A model generated the notes under the pieces. The model had not been told where the DNA came from. It worked only from the letters and a program-made list of their open reading frames with translations, and ran no database searches. From an uncultured Microbacteriaceae bacterium (GTDB lineage Bacteria; Actinomycetota; Actinomycetes; Actinomycetales; Microbacteriaceae), in contig CALUAU010000007.1 of NCBI GenBank assembly GCA_943914115.1, forward strand, positions 1 to 32,011: a DNA stretch of 32,011 bases. Reading direction: 5' to 3'. A program made the translations under genes and the position numbers. Below, piece by piece: positions 7,752-16,415 of the stretch (positions within the stretch are counted from its first letter, which is position 1; every line of letters starts with the position of its first letter).

Positions 7752-9617
7752 CTAGTGCTTGGACGCGCTGTGTGGCTCTTGCGCGCGTTCAACGCCCTCG
7801 TAGATGCGGTCAATCACATCTGCGTACTGCTCGAGCACCACGTGCCGACGAATCGAAAGTTTCGCGGTCATCGTGCCCTCATCAATCGAAAACACGTGGT
7901 CGAGAATCTCGAACTTGCGAATCGATTCGGCGCGTGACACCTGACGGTTCGCCCGATCGATCACCTCCTGCACGTGCTCACGCACACGCGGGTGACGGGA
8001 TGCTTCGGCGAGTGACATTTCTGTCTCGAGCCCGTTGACCTCGAGCCAAGGCGAGAGCATCTCGTGATCGAGCGTGATGATCGCTGAAACGAAGGGCTGC
8101 GCGTCGCCCACCACCACGCATTCGCCCACGAGCACATCGGCTCGAATGGGGTCTTCAAGCACCGCTGGCGCCACGTTCTTACCACCGGCGGTGATGATGA
8201 GGTCTTTCTTGCGGCCGGTGACGCTCAGATAGCCATCGGCATCCAACTGACCAATATCGCCGGTGCAGAACCAGCCGTCCTCGGTGAACGCGGTCGCATT
8301 GGCTTCGGGATTGCGCCAGTACTCACGAAACACATTGATACCCCGGGTGAGGATCTCACCATCAGCATCGATGCGCACCGCACAGCCGGGCAGGGGCGGC
8401 CCCACTGTACCAATCTTGAAGCTATCGGGCAGATTAACCGATATTGGCGCCGTGGTTTCGGTGAGCCCGTAACCTTCGAGCACCTGCACTCCGAGCGCGC
8501 GATAGAAGTGGCCGAGGAAAAGCCCGAGTGGTGCCGACCCCGACACCGCATGCTCCACTCGGCCGCCGAGCGTGTCGCGCAGCTTTGAAAAAACGAGCTT
8601 ATCGAACAGCCGATACTGCAGCCGCAACCCGAACGGTACCCGGCCGGTGTCGAGCGCCTTCGAATAGGCAACGCCGACCCGCACCGCGCGCTTGAAGATA
8701 CCGCGCTTACCACCGGCGGCCGCTTTCTGAGCCGCAGAGTTGTAGACCTTCTCGAATACGCGAGGTACCGCCAGCAGGAAAGTGGGGCGGAAAGATGCGA
8801 GCGCTGGAACCAATCGTTTGGTGTCAGACTGGTGCCCCACTTTGACGCCGTTGCTCACACACATCACCGAAATGAAGCGGGCAAACACATGTGCGAGCGT
8901 AATGAACAGCAGTGTTGAGGCGCCGGGCTTGTCGATCATCACCGAGAGCGCCTCAGCAGAGTTCTTAGAGAGATCGACGAAATTGGAGTGCGTGAGAATG
9001 ACGGCTTTGGGCTTGCCGGTGGAACCAGAGGTGTAGATGAGGGTTGCTTCGTCGGCGGCCGTTCGGCTCAGCCCGGCCGAGCGCACCTGCTCGTCGGTGA
9101 CACCCTCGCCGGCCTGCCGAAGTTCGTGCATCCCACCGTTATGTAGCTGCCACAGCTTGCGAACGCGTTCGGGGAGTGGTGCCTCGTGTGCCGTGATTTT
9201 CTCGGCATGCTCGGGCAGCTGCGCGATCACCGCGATCGCTTCGGAATGATCGATGGTCCAATTGATTCGTTCGGGAGAGTCGGTCTCATAGATTGGCACC
9301 ATAACTGCGCCAGCCGCCCACAGCGCATAGTCGATAAGCGACCATTGGTAGCTCGTCGTACCGATAAATGCGATGCGTTCGCCGGGACGTATCCCCCAAC
9401 CAATCAGCCCCCGCGCAATCTCGTGCACCTCATCGAGAAACTGCCGAGCGGAAATATCCCGCCATCCCTCGCCCTCTGGCACCGAGAAAAGTGGTGTCTC
9501 GGGCGTCAACGCAACCCGTTCAAGTAGCAGTGAATAGGTGCTGCTGGCGGGATCGTGCGGGACAAGTGCCGGAGTATGAAATTCGCGCTGATGCTGAACG
9601 ACGGCGTTGTCGGTCAT
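7752..9617 (-). CDS. Long-chain fatty-acid--CoA ligase (AMP-forming), FadD15-like
   Basis: The enzyme activates long-chain fatty acids to acyl-CoA through an acyl-adenylate. From the ATG at 9617 it has 621 residues, normal for the family; an upstream in-frame extension to 9710 has no family similarity and was dropped. AGAAAGG lies about nine bases before this ATG. Visible motifs are the phosphate-binding loop YTSGSTGKPK (residues 195-204), the adenylate motif GYGLTETTAP, the hinge region WFCTGDIGQLDADG, and GRKKDLIITAGGKN with the late catalytic lysine region. M. tuberculosis has fadD15 in the same neighbourhood (Rv2187). It is divergent from the plsC gene, so fatty-acid activation and phospholipid acylation genes share an intergenic region. 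Confidence 0.92.
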   Translation of the reverse strand: MTDNAVVQHQREFHTPALVPHDPASSTYSLLLERVALTPETPLFSVPEGEGWRDISARQFLDEVHEIARGLIGWGIRPGERIAFIGTTSYQWSLIDYALWAAGAVMVPIYETDSPERINWTIDHSEAIAVIAQLPEHAEKITAHEAPLPERVRKLWQLHNGGMHELRQAGEGVTDEQVRSAGLSRTAADEATLIYTSGSTGKPKAVILTHSNFVDLSKNSAEALSVMIDKPGASTLLFITLAHVFARFISVMCVSNGVKVGHQSDTKRLVPALASFRPTFLLAVPRVFEKVYNSAAQKAAAGGKRGIFKRAVRVGVAYSKALDTGRVPFGLRLQYRLFDKLVFSKLRDTLGGRVEHAVSGSAPLGLFLGHFYRALGVQVLEGYGLTETTAPISVNLPDSFKIGTVGPPLPGCAVRIDADGEILTRGINVFREYWRNPEANATAFTEDGWFCTGDIGQLDADGYLSVTGRKKDLIITAGGKNVAPAVLEDPIRADVLVGECVVVGDAQPFVSAIITLDHEMLSPWLEVNGLETEMSLAEASRHPRVREHVQEVIDRANRQVSRAESIRKFEILDHVFSIDEGTMTAKLSIRRHVVLEQYADVIDRIYEGVERAQEPHSASKH

Positions 9618-9854
9618 CAGTGGCGGCCTTTCTCGAGTGTGTGAAGGCAGCGAGGCACGATTTACGCGGATCGCGCAGCTACCGCGGCCTCGTTGCCGGG
9701 GATAAAACACACAATAGCGGCTTCGAATGGGATGCTCGTGATTTGCATCCGATGCTGTGCGAAACGCTACCTCACCTACCGATTCTCATGAGCGGTACCG
9801 TGGCTGACTTACCGCCGGCTGCGCGCGCTTGCCGCCAGGGGTGGCGTGGCCGGG

Positions 9855-9860
9855 TATGAT
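9855..9860 (+). promoter_or_regulatory. Candidate -10 box for the acyltransferase gene
   Basis: TATGAT differs from the consensus TATAAT at one base and lies 37 bases before the ATG at 9897. A possible TTGCCG -35 box is 20 bases upstream, a longer than ideal gap. It stands in the 279-base divergent region 9618-9896, in which I see no gene. That region also holds a minus-strand TATTGT at 9711-9716 that could serve the acyl-CoA ligase gene. Confidence 0.35.
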
Positions 9861-9896
9861 GACTGACGCCCTCAATACCACATGGAGTGTTTGCCA

Positions 9897-10607
9897 ATGA
9901 TGTATTCGCTGCTCAAGCATGTCTTCGTCGGCCCAACCGTGAAGCGACTGTTTCCGCAGGACATCGTTGGTCTCGAAAATATTCCGAAGAAGGGCCCCGT
10001 GGTCTTTGCCTCGAACCACCTTTCGGTCATCGACTCGATCTTGATGCCCCTTGTTGTGAAACGCCAGGTGTACTTTCTCGCCAAAGCCGAGTATTTCCGC
10101 GGCAAGGGCGTGAAGGGCCGTATGACGAAGTGGTTCATGAAATCGGTCGGGCAGCTTCCGATTGACCGTTCGGGCGGACAGGCTTCGCAGAACTCGCTCG
10201 ACACCGGTGTCGAAGTGCTGAACTCGGGCCGATGGCTCGGTATTTACCCGGAAGGCACTCGCAGCCCCGACGGCCGGCTCTATCGTGGCCGCACGGGGAT
10301 TGCGCGGATGTTGCTCGCGGCAGACGAATCGGTACCGGTGATCCCGGTAGTGATGGTGGGCACCGACAAAATCATGCCCATCGGCGCCAAACGTCCCATC
10401 CGCGGTCGCACCGGCATCATCTTTGGGAAACCGCTCGATTTCAGTCGATATCGCACGATGCCAGCCGACCGGTTTGTGCTTCGCGCTATCACCGACGAAA
10501 TCATGAGCGAGATTGCCAAGTTGAGCGACCAAGAGTACGCCGACGTGTATGCATCCACGCTACGCAAGAAGCTCGACGCGCAGCGCGCGGCGGACGTCGA
10601 ATCGTAA
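9897..10607 (+). CDS. plsC: 1-acyl-sn-glycerol-3-phosphate acyltransferase, PlsC-like
   Basis: This membrane-associated acyltransferase makes phosphatidic acid from lysophosphatidic acid or a related acceptor. From the ATG at 9897 it has 236 residues. This start is preferred over the ATG at 9882 because GGAG (9885-9888) stands eight bases before it. The catalytic HX4D motif is NHLSVIDS (His41, Asp46). The acceptor-phosphate motif is YPEGTRS (Glu119, Gly120). Further conserved blocks are the RSGG region near residue 91 and PVIPVVMVG. The homologue in M. tuberculosis (Rv2182c) also lies between aroG and fadD15. The exact acyl acceptor cannot be read from sequence. Confidence 0.9.
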   Translation: MMYSLLKHVFVGPTVKRLFPQDIVGLENIPKKGPVVFASNHLSVIDSILMPLVVKRQVYFLAKAEYFRGKGVKGRMTKWFMKSVGQLPIDRSGGQASQNSLDTGVEVLNSGRWLGIYPEGTRSPDGRLYRGRTGIARMLLAADESVPVIPVVMVGTDKIMPIGAKRPIRGRTGIIFGKPLDFSRYRTMPADRFVLRAITDEIMSEIAKLSDQEYADVYASTLRKKLDAQRAADVES

Positions 10608-10686
10608 CCGGCGGCATCGGCACGCAATCTGACACCGATAGGCTGCACTTCTGGACGGAATCTGGCAGCACCAACTTGACTCCAAT

Positions 10687-12072
10687 ATGAATGTAAACAG
10701 GATGATGAACGACACAGAATTGACGCAGCCGCAACCTGGCGACCACGGCCTTGATGACTGGCGCGAACTTCCGATCCGGCAGCAGCCCAACTGGCCCGAC
10801 CTAGAACAGGCCGAACGCGTGCTCGCCGATATCGCCACCCGTCCGCCGCTCGTGTTTGCCGGTGAAGTCGACCGGCTCCGCACCCGGCTGGCCGCTGCCT
10901 CACACGGCGAAGCGTTTGTGCTGCAGGGCGGCGACTGTGCAGAAACATTTGCGGCAGCAACCGCCGACAAAATTCGTGCCCGGGTTTCGACGGTGCTGCA
11001 GATGGCGCTGGTGCTCACCTACGGTGCCGCGATGCCCGTAGTGAAACTTGGCCGGATGGCCGGACAGTTCGCCAAGCCGCGCTCGAAGGATGTCGAAACC
11101 CGCGAGGGGATAACCCTACCCGCCTACCGCGGTGACATCGTCAATGATTTCGCGTTCACCGAACAGGCACGCATCCCTAATCCGCAGCGCATGCTGGAGG
11201 GCTACCACATCTCGGCTTCGACGCTGAACCTCGTGCGTGCCTTCACCACCGGGGGTTTTGCCGACCTGCGTGCAGTGCACTCGTGGAACCACGACTTCCG
11301 TTTGAACCCCAAGAACTCACGCTACGAGGTGATGGCCCGCGAGATCGACCGGGCGCTGCAGTTCATGGCTGCGACCGGGGCTGATTTTGACGCGCTGCGT
11401 GAAGTGGAGTTCTACATCGGCCACGAAGGGCTGCTACTCGACTACGAGCGCGCACTCACCAGGGTCGACTCGCGTACCGGAACTCCCTACGACACCTCGG
11501 CCCACTTCATCTGGATCGGTGAGCGCACACGTGGCCTTGACGAAGCACACGTCGACTTCTTCTCGCGCGTTCGCAACCCAATTGGGGTGAAGCTAGGCCC
11601 CACCACCGACCCCGACACCGTGCTGCGGCTGCTCGACAAACTCGACCCGGAGCGCGAACCCGGCCGGCTCACCTTCATCACCCGCATGGGAGCGACAAAG
11701 ATTCGTGAAGCACTGCCGGCGTTGCTGGGCGCAGTTAAGGCTGAGGGATCGACACCGCTGTGGATCACCGACCCGATGCACGGTAACGGTTTCACTACCG
11801 AACGCGGTTTCAAGACCCGTCGCTTCGATGATGTGATGGAGGAGGTGTGCGGGTTTTTTGACGCCCACGCCGAAGCTGGTACGCATCCAGGCGGTATTCA
11901 CATCGAACTCACCGGTGATGACGTCACCGAATGCCTCGGCGGCACCGACCAGATCGACGAGGCCACACTCGAGACACACTATGAGAGTCTGTGCGACCCA
12001 CGGCTCAACCACCGCCAGTCGCTGGAACTGGCCTTCCTGGTTGCCGAACTGCTGCAAAACCGCGGCGCATAG
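10687..12072 (+). CDS. aroG: Class II 3-deoxy-7-phosphoheptulonate (DAHP) synthase
   Basis: This is the first enzyme of the shikimate pathway, condensing phosphoenolpyruvate and erythrose 4-phosphate. It is a plant-like class II enzyme of 461 residues. Motifs seen are QGGDCAETF (metal-binding Cys), KLGRMAGQFAKPRS (phosphate-binding Arg and Lys), DPMHGN (metal-binding His), and the GGIHIELTGDDVTECLGG block with the metal-binding Glu. The start is uncertain: ATGs occur at 10687, 10702 and 10705, none with a strong ribosome-binding site. A TATGAA -10-like element overlaps the first ATG, so a leaderless message from one of the later ATGs is possible. In mycobacteria the gene also sits near pknL, and it converges on the kinase gene here. 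Confidence 0.94.
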   Translation: MNVNRMMNDTELTQPQPGDHGLDDWRELPIRQQPNWPDLEQAERVLADIATRPPLVFAGEVDRLRTRLAAASHGEAFVLQGGDCAETFAAATADKIRARVSTVLQMALVLTYGAAMPVVKLGRMAGQFAKPRSKDVETREGITLPAYRGDIVNDFAFTEQARIPNPQRMLEGYHISASTLNLVRAFTTGGFADLRAVHSWNHDFRLNPKNSRYEVMAREIDRALQFMAATGADFDALREVEFYIGHEGLLLDYERALTRVDSRTGTPYDTSAHFIWIGERTRGLDEAHVDFFSRVRNPIGVKLGPTTDPDTVLRLLDKLDPEREPGRLTFITRMGATKIREALPALLGAVKAEGSTPLWITDPMHGNGFTTERGFKTRRFDDVMEEVCGFFDAHAEAGTHPGGIHIELTGDDVTECLGGTDQIDEATLETHYESLCDPRLNHRQSLELAFLVAELLQNRGA

Positions 12073-12133
12073 CACGAGCGAATCGGCACCATCGCGTGCT
12101 GTGGCCGGGGCATCGAACTCGATTCGAAGCACC

Positions 12134-12155
12134 CGGCACAGCCGTAGCTGTGCCG
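12134..12155. terminator. Bidirectional hairpin between convergent aroG and the kinase gene
   Basis: Perfect 9-bp arms CGGCACAGC and GCTGTGCCG enclose a 4-base loop, CGTA. It lies in the 114-base gap between two convergent stop codons, which is where a shared terminator is expected. No T-run follows on either strand. Confidence 0.6.
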
Positions 12156-12186
12156 TCGAGCAGGTAACTACAGCACGCCGTGGCAG

Positions 12187-14169
12187 CTAGAGCTTAACTT
12201 CGGTGGTCAGCTCGATCGTGCTGCCGCGTTCGACCTTCTTGCCCGCGGGTGGGTTGGTTGAGACCACCTTGGCGCTATCAATAAACAGATCGGGTACGCG
12301 ATGCGACACCTTGAAACCGGCGTCTTCGAGCTTCTTCACCGCGTTCTTGAGCTTCTGGCCCCCGACATTGGGCACCTCCACGAGGTCGGGGCCTTTTGAA
12401 ACCACCAGTTCGATCGTGTCACCAGCAACAACCGGGTCACTGGTGGTCGCCTGGGATATCACAACGCCCTCTGGAACATCCGACGAGAACTGTCGGTCAA
12501 CAACGTCGCCCTTCAGCCCAACCGCATCGAGTGTGGCGATCGCATCAGCCTCGCCCTGCCCTTCAACATCGGGCACTTTACCGTCTGAAATCACCAGCCG
12601 AATCGACGACTGCTCGGGCAGCTCTTGGGGGAGTGGCTCGCCCTCGTCAGTGGTGCCCGCGATGACGTGATCGACTGGCACACTGGTTGAAAACTCACGC
12701 TGTTCGTCTGCTGCAACATAGACAAACCCGGCTTTTTCAATGGCGGTAACCGCCTCGTCATGGCTGAGCCCAGCAAGCGCTGGCACTGTCAGGATGCTTG
12801 GCCCATCAGAAATCACGATCGAAATGGGCGACTTGGGGGCAATGCTCAAGCCGTCTTCGGGATCGGAGCGAATCACCTGACCGGCGGGGGTCTCAAGCGA
12901 GTTTTCGTGCTGCACCTCACCGAGCACGAAACCAGAACTGTTGATCTGTTGACGCGCATCCGCTTCAGACAGTCCGGCCAAATCGGGAGTGACCAGATAC
13001 GAACCGGGCCCGTACCCCTGCCACCAGCCGATAACACCGGCGAACGTCATCAGCAGCACCACAACCGCCGCAGTGACCTGACCCGAGCGGCGTTTTTGTC
13101 GGTTGATGCGCTCGAGCCTTGCCGCCGTGGCAGGAAGCCCCGTGGGGGTGTGGACCAGAGGTTCAGCAACCGCACCCATCGGGCTCGCGCCAATCGCACC
13201 AGTGGGTTGGCTCGCCACGTGCCACGGCTGCCCGTGATCGTCAGCGGTGGCGAGCATCCGAGCGGCCTCACCGGTCTCGGAGGGCAGAGTGGGTGAGCTT
13301 GGCGGCACCGGAGCGCCGCCACCGGCTGCGATATCGCGTTCAGCTTGACGCAGCGCCGCGAGCATTGCCTCGGCATCAGCGGGCCGGTCTTCGGGATTGC
13401 GTTCGGTGGCCCATAGCACTAGATCATCAAGCATCTGGGGGACACCGGGCTGCCTCTCGCTGGGCGGGGGCACATCGTCGTTGGCGTGTCGAAATGCGAT
13501 GTTGACCGGTTCATCGCCGCGATAGGGCTGTTCACCCACCAACATCTCGTACAACATGATGCCGGCCGAATAAATATCGCTGCGCACGTCTGCCGAACCC
13601 TTGGTAACCAATTCGGGGGCCAGATAGGCAATCGTGCCGAGCAGCACCGAACCGGTGGCGGTGTTCGAGGTGGCGGCGCGCGCGAGCCCAAAGTCGGAGA
13701 GCTTGATGCGTCCATCATCGGCGAGCAACACATTCTCGGGTTTGATATCGCGGTGCACGATGCCCTGACGGTGCGCCACCTGCAGCCCCGCCAACAGTGC
13801 ATCCATAATGTCGATGGTCTGCTCAACGGTGAGGCGGTGGTGGTCGTGCAGCAGGTCACGAAGGGTGATGCCGGGCACGTACTCCATCACCATGTAGGCG
13901 AGGTCACCATCCTCGCCCTGGTCGAAGACATTCACCAGATTGGGATGCGCCAGGCGCGCGGCCGCTCGCGCTTCGCGGATGAAACGATCACGGAAAGCCT
14001 CGTCCGCGGCCAAGTGGTCGTGCATGATTTTGATTGCCACGCGCCGATCGAGCCGCAGGTCGGTGGCAACGTACACCGTGGCCATTCCGCCGCGGGCGAT
14101 AAGCGAGCGCACGCGATAGCGGTCGTCGATGAGACGACCGATGATCGTGTCTGGGTTCGCTGCTGTCAC
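12187..14169 (-). CDS. pknL: PASTA-domain serine/threonine protein kinase, PknL-like
   Basis: This transmembrane Hanks-type kinase senses peptidoglycan fragments and phosphorylates growth and division proteins. I chose the GTG at 14169, giving 660 residues, because longer frames run into the divergent neighbour. Kinase motifs: glycine loop ARGGMATVY (residues 25-33), Lys47, HRDIKPEN (139-146), DFG (159-161) and the APE-like LAPE end of the activation loop. A proline-rich linker leads to one membrane helix (VTAAVVVLLMTFAGVIGWW). Four extracellular PASTA repeats follow, with family openings such as TVPALAGL, VPDVEGQ and VEVPNVGG. The divergent gene encodes an Rv2175c-type protein, the known partner of PknL, which supports pknL over pknB. 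No classical ribosome-binding site is seen. Confidence 0.9.
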   Translation of the reverse strand: MTAANPDTIIGRLIDDRYRVRSLIARGGMATVYVATDLRLDRRVAIKIMHDHLAADEAFRDRFIREARAAARLAHPNLVNVFDQGEDGDLAYMVMEYVPGITLRDLLHDHHRLTVEQTIDIMDALLAGLQVAHRQGIVHRDIKPENVLLADDGRIKLSDFGLARAATSNTATGSVLLGTIAYLAPELVTKGSADVRSDIYSAGIMLYEMLVGEQPYRGDEPVNIAFRHANDDVPPPSERQPGVPQMLDDLVLWATERNPEDRPADAEAMLAALRQAERDIAAGGGAPVPPSSPTLPSETGEAARMLATADDHGQPWHVASQPTGAIGASPMGAVAEPLVHTPTGLPATAARLERINRQKRRSGQVTAAVVVLLMTFAGVIGWWQGYGPGSYLVTPDLAGLSEADARQQINSSGFVLGEVQHENSLETPAGQVIRSDPEDGLSIAPKSPISIVISDGPSILTVPALAGLSHDEAVTAIEKAGFVYVAADEQREFSTSVPVDHVIAGTTDEGEPLPQELPEQSSIRLVISDGKVPDVEGQGEADAIATLDAVGLKGDVVDRQFSSDVPEGVVISQATTSDPVVAGDTIELVVSKGPDLVEVPNVGGQKLKNAVKKLEDAGFKVSHRVPDLFIDSAKVVSTNPPAGKKVERGSTIELTTEVKL

Positions 14170-14258
14170 GTTCGGCAGGGTAGCTGGCTCGTGCAACGAA
14201 CTCCCGGTGAAACTCCGCAGATACCCCGCGCGGTTCAAGAATCTGCAACCATAGGAGG

Positions 14259-14603
14259 GTGTCAGAACACTTTTCGTCACACGAGTGGCTCACTTTTGCA
14301 CAGGTATGCGAGCTGCTCGAGGTCACCAAGAACAAACTCCGTCGACTGCTCGAAGACCGATATCTGCTTGCAGCGCAGATTGACGGTGAACCGCGCATCC
14401 CGGCCGATTTTTTCAAGAATGGCGAGCCGCTGCCGGGGCTCCGCGGCACACTCACCCTGCTGGCCGATATGGGTCTCGAGGGTGAAGCGGCGATGAACTG
14501 GATGCTGAGCGAAGACAGCGCGCTCGGTGAAGCACCGGTCTCGGCGCTGCAGCGGGGACACAAAACGAGTGTGCGCAAGTCGGCGCAGCTGCTGGCGTGC
14601 TAG
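14259..14603 (+). CDS. Rv2175c-like DNA-binding protein
   Basis: This small protein has 114 residues and an N-terminal helix-turn-helix of the excisionase/MerR kind (WLTFAQVCELLEVTKNKLRRLLED). A C-terminal part follows that includes GLRGTLTLLADMG. Rv2175c of M. tuberculosis binds DNA and is phosphorylated by PknL, which is encoded next to it; the same divergent pairing is seen here with 89 bases between the starts. The GTG at 14259 is the only usable start. AGGAGG abuts it directly (14253-14258), an unusually tight spacing, so the start may be slightly wrong or weakly used. Its DNA target is unknown. Confidence 0.85.
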   Translation: MSEHFSSHEWLTFAQVCELLEVTKNKLRRLLEDRYLLAAQIDGEPRIPADFFKNGEPLPGLRGTLTLLADMGLEGEAAMNWMLSEDSALGEAPVSALQRGHKTSVRKSAQLLAC

Positions 14604-14618
14604 CGAATCGTTGACGAG

Positions 14619-14639
14619 CACCCGGCTTGTGATCGGGTG
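14619..14639. terminator. Weak hairpin between convergent genes
   Basis: CACCCG and CGGGTG form 6-bp arms around a 9-base loop in the 45-base gap between the convergent Rv2175c-like and prenyl synthase genes. There is no T-run. The location supports a shared terminator more than the stem strength does. Confidence 0.4.
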
Positions 14640-14648
14640 GTGTTCGAA

Positions 14649-15755
14649 CTAGGCGTTTCGCAGCGCGGCCCGCTCCGCGAGTTCGCCCAATAGTGCGCGC
14701 ACCTGATCATCCGGGGCAGCTTCATCGATGGCGCTGAGCGCTTCATCAAGCCACTTCTGGATGCGCGTCTCAACCGCGGTCAGCGCTCCGCTTGCTCGCA
14801 AGAGCTGCTGCATGTGCGTTACCTCGGCATCGGTCAGCTCGGGGTTACCGAGGTGGCGCATGAAATAGTCGCGATCGTTTCCCTCGGCGCGACGTTCAAA
14901 CTCGGCAACAAGCAGGGTGCGCTTACCCTCACGTAGATCATCACCTGCGGGCTTGCCGGTGATCTGGCTGTCACCGAAAACACCGAGCACATCGTCGCGC
15001 AGTTGGAAGGCGAGCCCGAGAGGCAACCCATAGGCGCGAATGGCAGCGACCGTGTGGTCATCACCGCCGGCCAGCAGCGCACCGAGCACGAGCGGTGACT
15101 CGACCGAGTAGCGTGCCGACTTTGAGGTGGCGATGGCAATTGCGCGCTCAACGTGTTCGGTTACCGGAACTGTGTGCCAGTTGAGCTCGGCAAGCACATC
15201 GAGATATTGACCGGCCGTCACCTCGGTGCGCATCCGGGCATATTCGTGGCGCACCCGACGGGCCGAGTACGCATCAATGTGGGCGCAGGCGCTCAACAGC
15301 AGGTCGTCACTCCACATCAAGAGCAAATCACCCACGAGAATTGCCGCTGAGGTGCCGAAGTGTTCGGTGTCGCCGGCGAACGATCCATCGCGGTGCAGCT
15401 GCTCAAACACCCGGTGCGTTGCGGGCTTACCGCGGCGGGTGTCAGATCGGTCGAGCACATCATCGTGCACGAGCGCCGCGGCGTGGAAGAGCTCGAGCCC
15501 GGCTGCAGCATCGACGATGGCTTGATAGAGCGGCGCAGGCACCGCCGCACCCAGCACCTGCGCCGCGCCGGCAGCGACAAACCGGGCTCGGGCTCGCTTA
15601 CCACCCTCGGTGAACGAGCTGATCTGGGTGAACACTGGGCCAAGGTCTTCGCCCAGGGGGAGAAACTCGTCGCGCTTGGCAGTAACGACGGCGACGATGC
15701 GATCATTGACGGCATTTACAAGGGTGTCAGCAGACAGCGGAATACTTTCAGGCAC
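14649..15755 (-). CDS. Polyprenyl (geranylgeranyl-type) diphosphate synthase
   Basis: This all-helical trans-prenyltransferase extends allylic diphosphates with isopentenyl diphosphate. It has 368 residues from the GTG at 15755. The first Asp-rich motif is DDVLD (residues 98-102), followed by DTRRGKP. The second is the reduced form FQLRDDVLGVFGD, with Gly in place of the last Asp, a pattern common in actinobacterial IdsA-type enzymes. GGKRARARF near residue 51 is the conserved Gly-Lys-Arg substrate loop. It corresponds by position to idsA2 (Rv2173) in the mycobacterial neighbourhood. Product length cannot be decided by eye; C20 for menaquinone or carotenoid precursors is the best guess. Confidence 0.9.
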   Translation of the reverse strand: MPESIPLSADTLVNAVNDRIVAVVTAKRDEFLPLGEDLGPVFTQISSFTEGGKRARARFVAAGAAQVLGAAVPAPLYQAIVDAAAGLELFHAAALVHDDVLDRSDTRRGKPATHRVFEQLHRDGSFAGDTEHFGTSAAILVGDLLLMWSDDLLLSACAHIDAYSARRVRHEYARMRTEVTAGQYLDVLAELNWHTVPVTEHVERAIAIATSKSARYSVESPLVLGALLAGGDDHTVAAIRAYGLPLGLAFQLRDDVLGVFGDSQITGKPAGDDLREGKRTLLVAEFERRAEGNDRDYFMRHLGNPELTDAEVTHMQQLLRASGALTAVETRIQKWLDEALSAIDEAAPDDQVRALLGELAERAALRNA

Positions 15756-15761
15756 GTGCCT

Positions 15762-15767
15762 ACTTTA
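15762..15767 (-). promoter_or_regulatory. Candidate -10 box giving a leaderless prenyl synthase mRNA
   Basis: On the minus strand TAAAGT (TANNNT) ends six bases before the GTG start at 15755. Transcription would then start at or next to the initiation codon, so the message would lack a leader. Leaderless genes are frequent in actinobacteria. No convincing -35 box is visible. Confidence 0.35.
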
Positions 15768-15783
15768 CAAAGTCATCTCGGCC

Positions 15784-15789
15784 TACAAT
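15784..15789 (+). promoter_or_regulatory. Candidate -10 box for the DUF3040 gene
   Basis: TACAAT fits TANNNT and is one base from the consensus TATAAT. It lies 48 bases before the chosen ATG. The 82-base divergent region 15756-15837 is shared with the prenyl synthase promoter. A TTTACA that could act as -35 (15764-15769) is only 14 bases upstream, closer than usual. Confidence 0.35.
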
Positions 15790-15837
15790 GGGGACTCGTA
15801 TAGCGGAGTATCCGTAAGCTGCAAACGCGAGGTAATG

Positions 15838-16224
15838 ATGGCACTTTCTGAACAGGAACAGCGGCTGCTTGACGAAATGGAGCGCAGTCTCTACCAGGGA
15901 GATGCCGACTTCATGTCAACCGCGGCGCCGGCTCGGAACGGTTTTTCGGCTCGCGCTATCACTGTCGCGGTGCTTTCGATTGCCATTGGCCTCGGTATTG
16001 TGGTGTCTGGGCTGATCATCAGCCAGCCCCTGGTTGGCCTGCTCGGGTTCATTGTCATCGTGGCTGGTCTTGCCTGGTCATTGCGCACAGACACATCTGC
16101 CAGTGGCGCGGATACTGGTTCGACACCGCGAAGGCGCCCCGCCGGAGGGCAGCGCAGCAAGCGCTCCGACTACATGTCTCGTCTTGAAGAGCGCTGGGAT
16201 GAGCGCCGTCGCGGCGACCTCTAG
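15838..16224 (+). CDS. DUF3040 small membrane protein
   Basis: This protein of 128 residues starts with the family signature ALSEQEQRLLDEMERSLYQGD. Two close hydrophobic segments follow (AITVAVLSIAIGLGIVVSG and PLVGLLGFIVIVAGLAWSL), then a basic tail ending YMSRLEERWDERRRGDL. DUF3040 proteins are actinobacterial membrane proteins of unknown function, often encoded just before mraZ, as here and as Rv2169c in M. tuberculosis. The ATG at 15838 is preferred over the adjacent ATG at 15835 for its spacing from GAGG. A strong terminator follows, so it is not co-transcribed with the dcw cluster by default. Confidence 0.88.
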   Translation: MALSEQEQRLLDEMERSLYQGDADFMSTAAPARNGFSARAITVAVLSIAIGLGIVVSGLIISQPLVGLLGFIVIVAGLAWSLRTDTSASGADTGSTPRRRPAGGQRSKRSDYMSRLEERWDERRRGDL

Positions 16225-16269
16225 GTTGCGGTAGTTGTTGCCCGTCTAATCGGGCGTACTCCACTTTCC

Positions 16270-16306
16270 TCCCGCCCCAACCGAATCGGTTGGGGCGGGA
16301 TTGTTT
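16270..16306 (+). terminator. Strong intrinsic terminator before the dcw cluster
   Basis: Perfect 15-bp arms run 16270-16284 and 16286-16300 (TCCCGCCCCAACCGA and its complement), followed by TTGTTTT. This is the best rho-independent terminator in the window. A smaller hairpin, GCCCG-6-CGGGC (16240-16255), precedes it. Confidence 0.9.
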
Positions 16307-16415
16307 TCCGCCAGAACTCCCCATGCGTATCAGCTCGATTCCGGCTTTTTCGCTAGCGCAGCTCTTTCAGGTGCAATTTTTGGTCGCCAGAGTAGTGAAC
16401 ATGTGGTTTGTTCCT

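Noticed and set aside
9618..9710. N-terminal extension of the acyl-CoA ligase to 9710
   Set aside because: The added residues are arginine-rich and unlike the family, and the ATG at 9617 has a plausible ribosome-binding site.
14170..14280. Longer N-terminus for the PASTA kinase, starting at 14280
   Set aside because: It would overlap the start of the divergent Rv2175c-like gene, and its translation is unlike kinase N-termini. The GTG at 14169 places the glycine loop at the usual distance.
13486..14496. 336-codon plus-strand frame opposite the kinase gene
   Set aside because: It is antisense to the kinase domain, overlaps the Rv2175c-like gene and shows no domain.
15001..15012. Gly in the second Asp-rich motif of the prenyl synthase (DDVLG) as a sign of inactivation
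   Set aside because: This variant is common among actinobacterial IdsA-type enzymes, and the first motif and the rest of the active site are intact.
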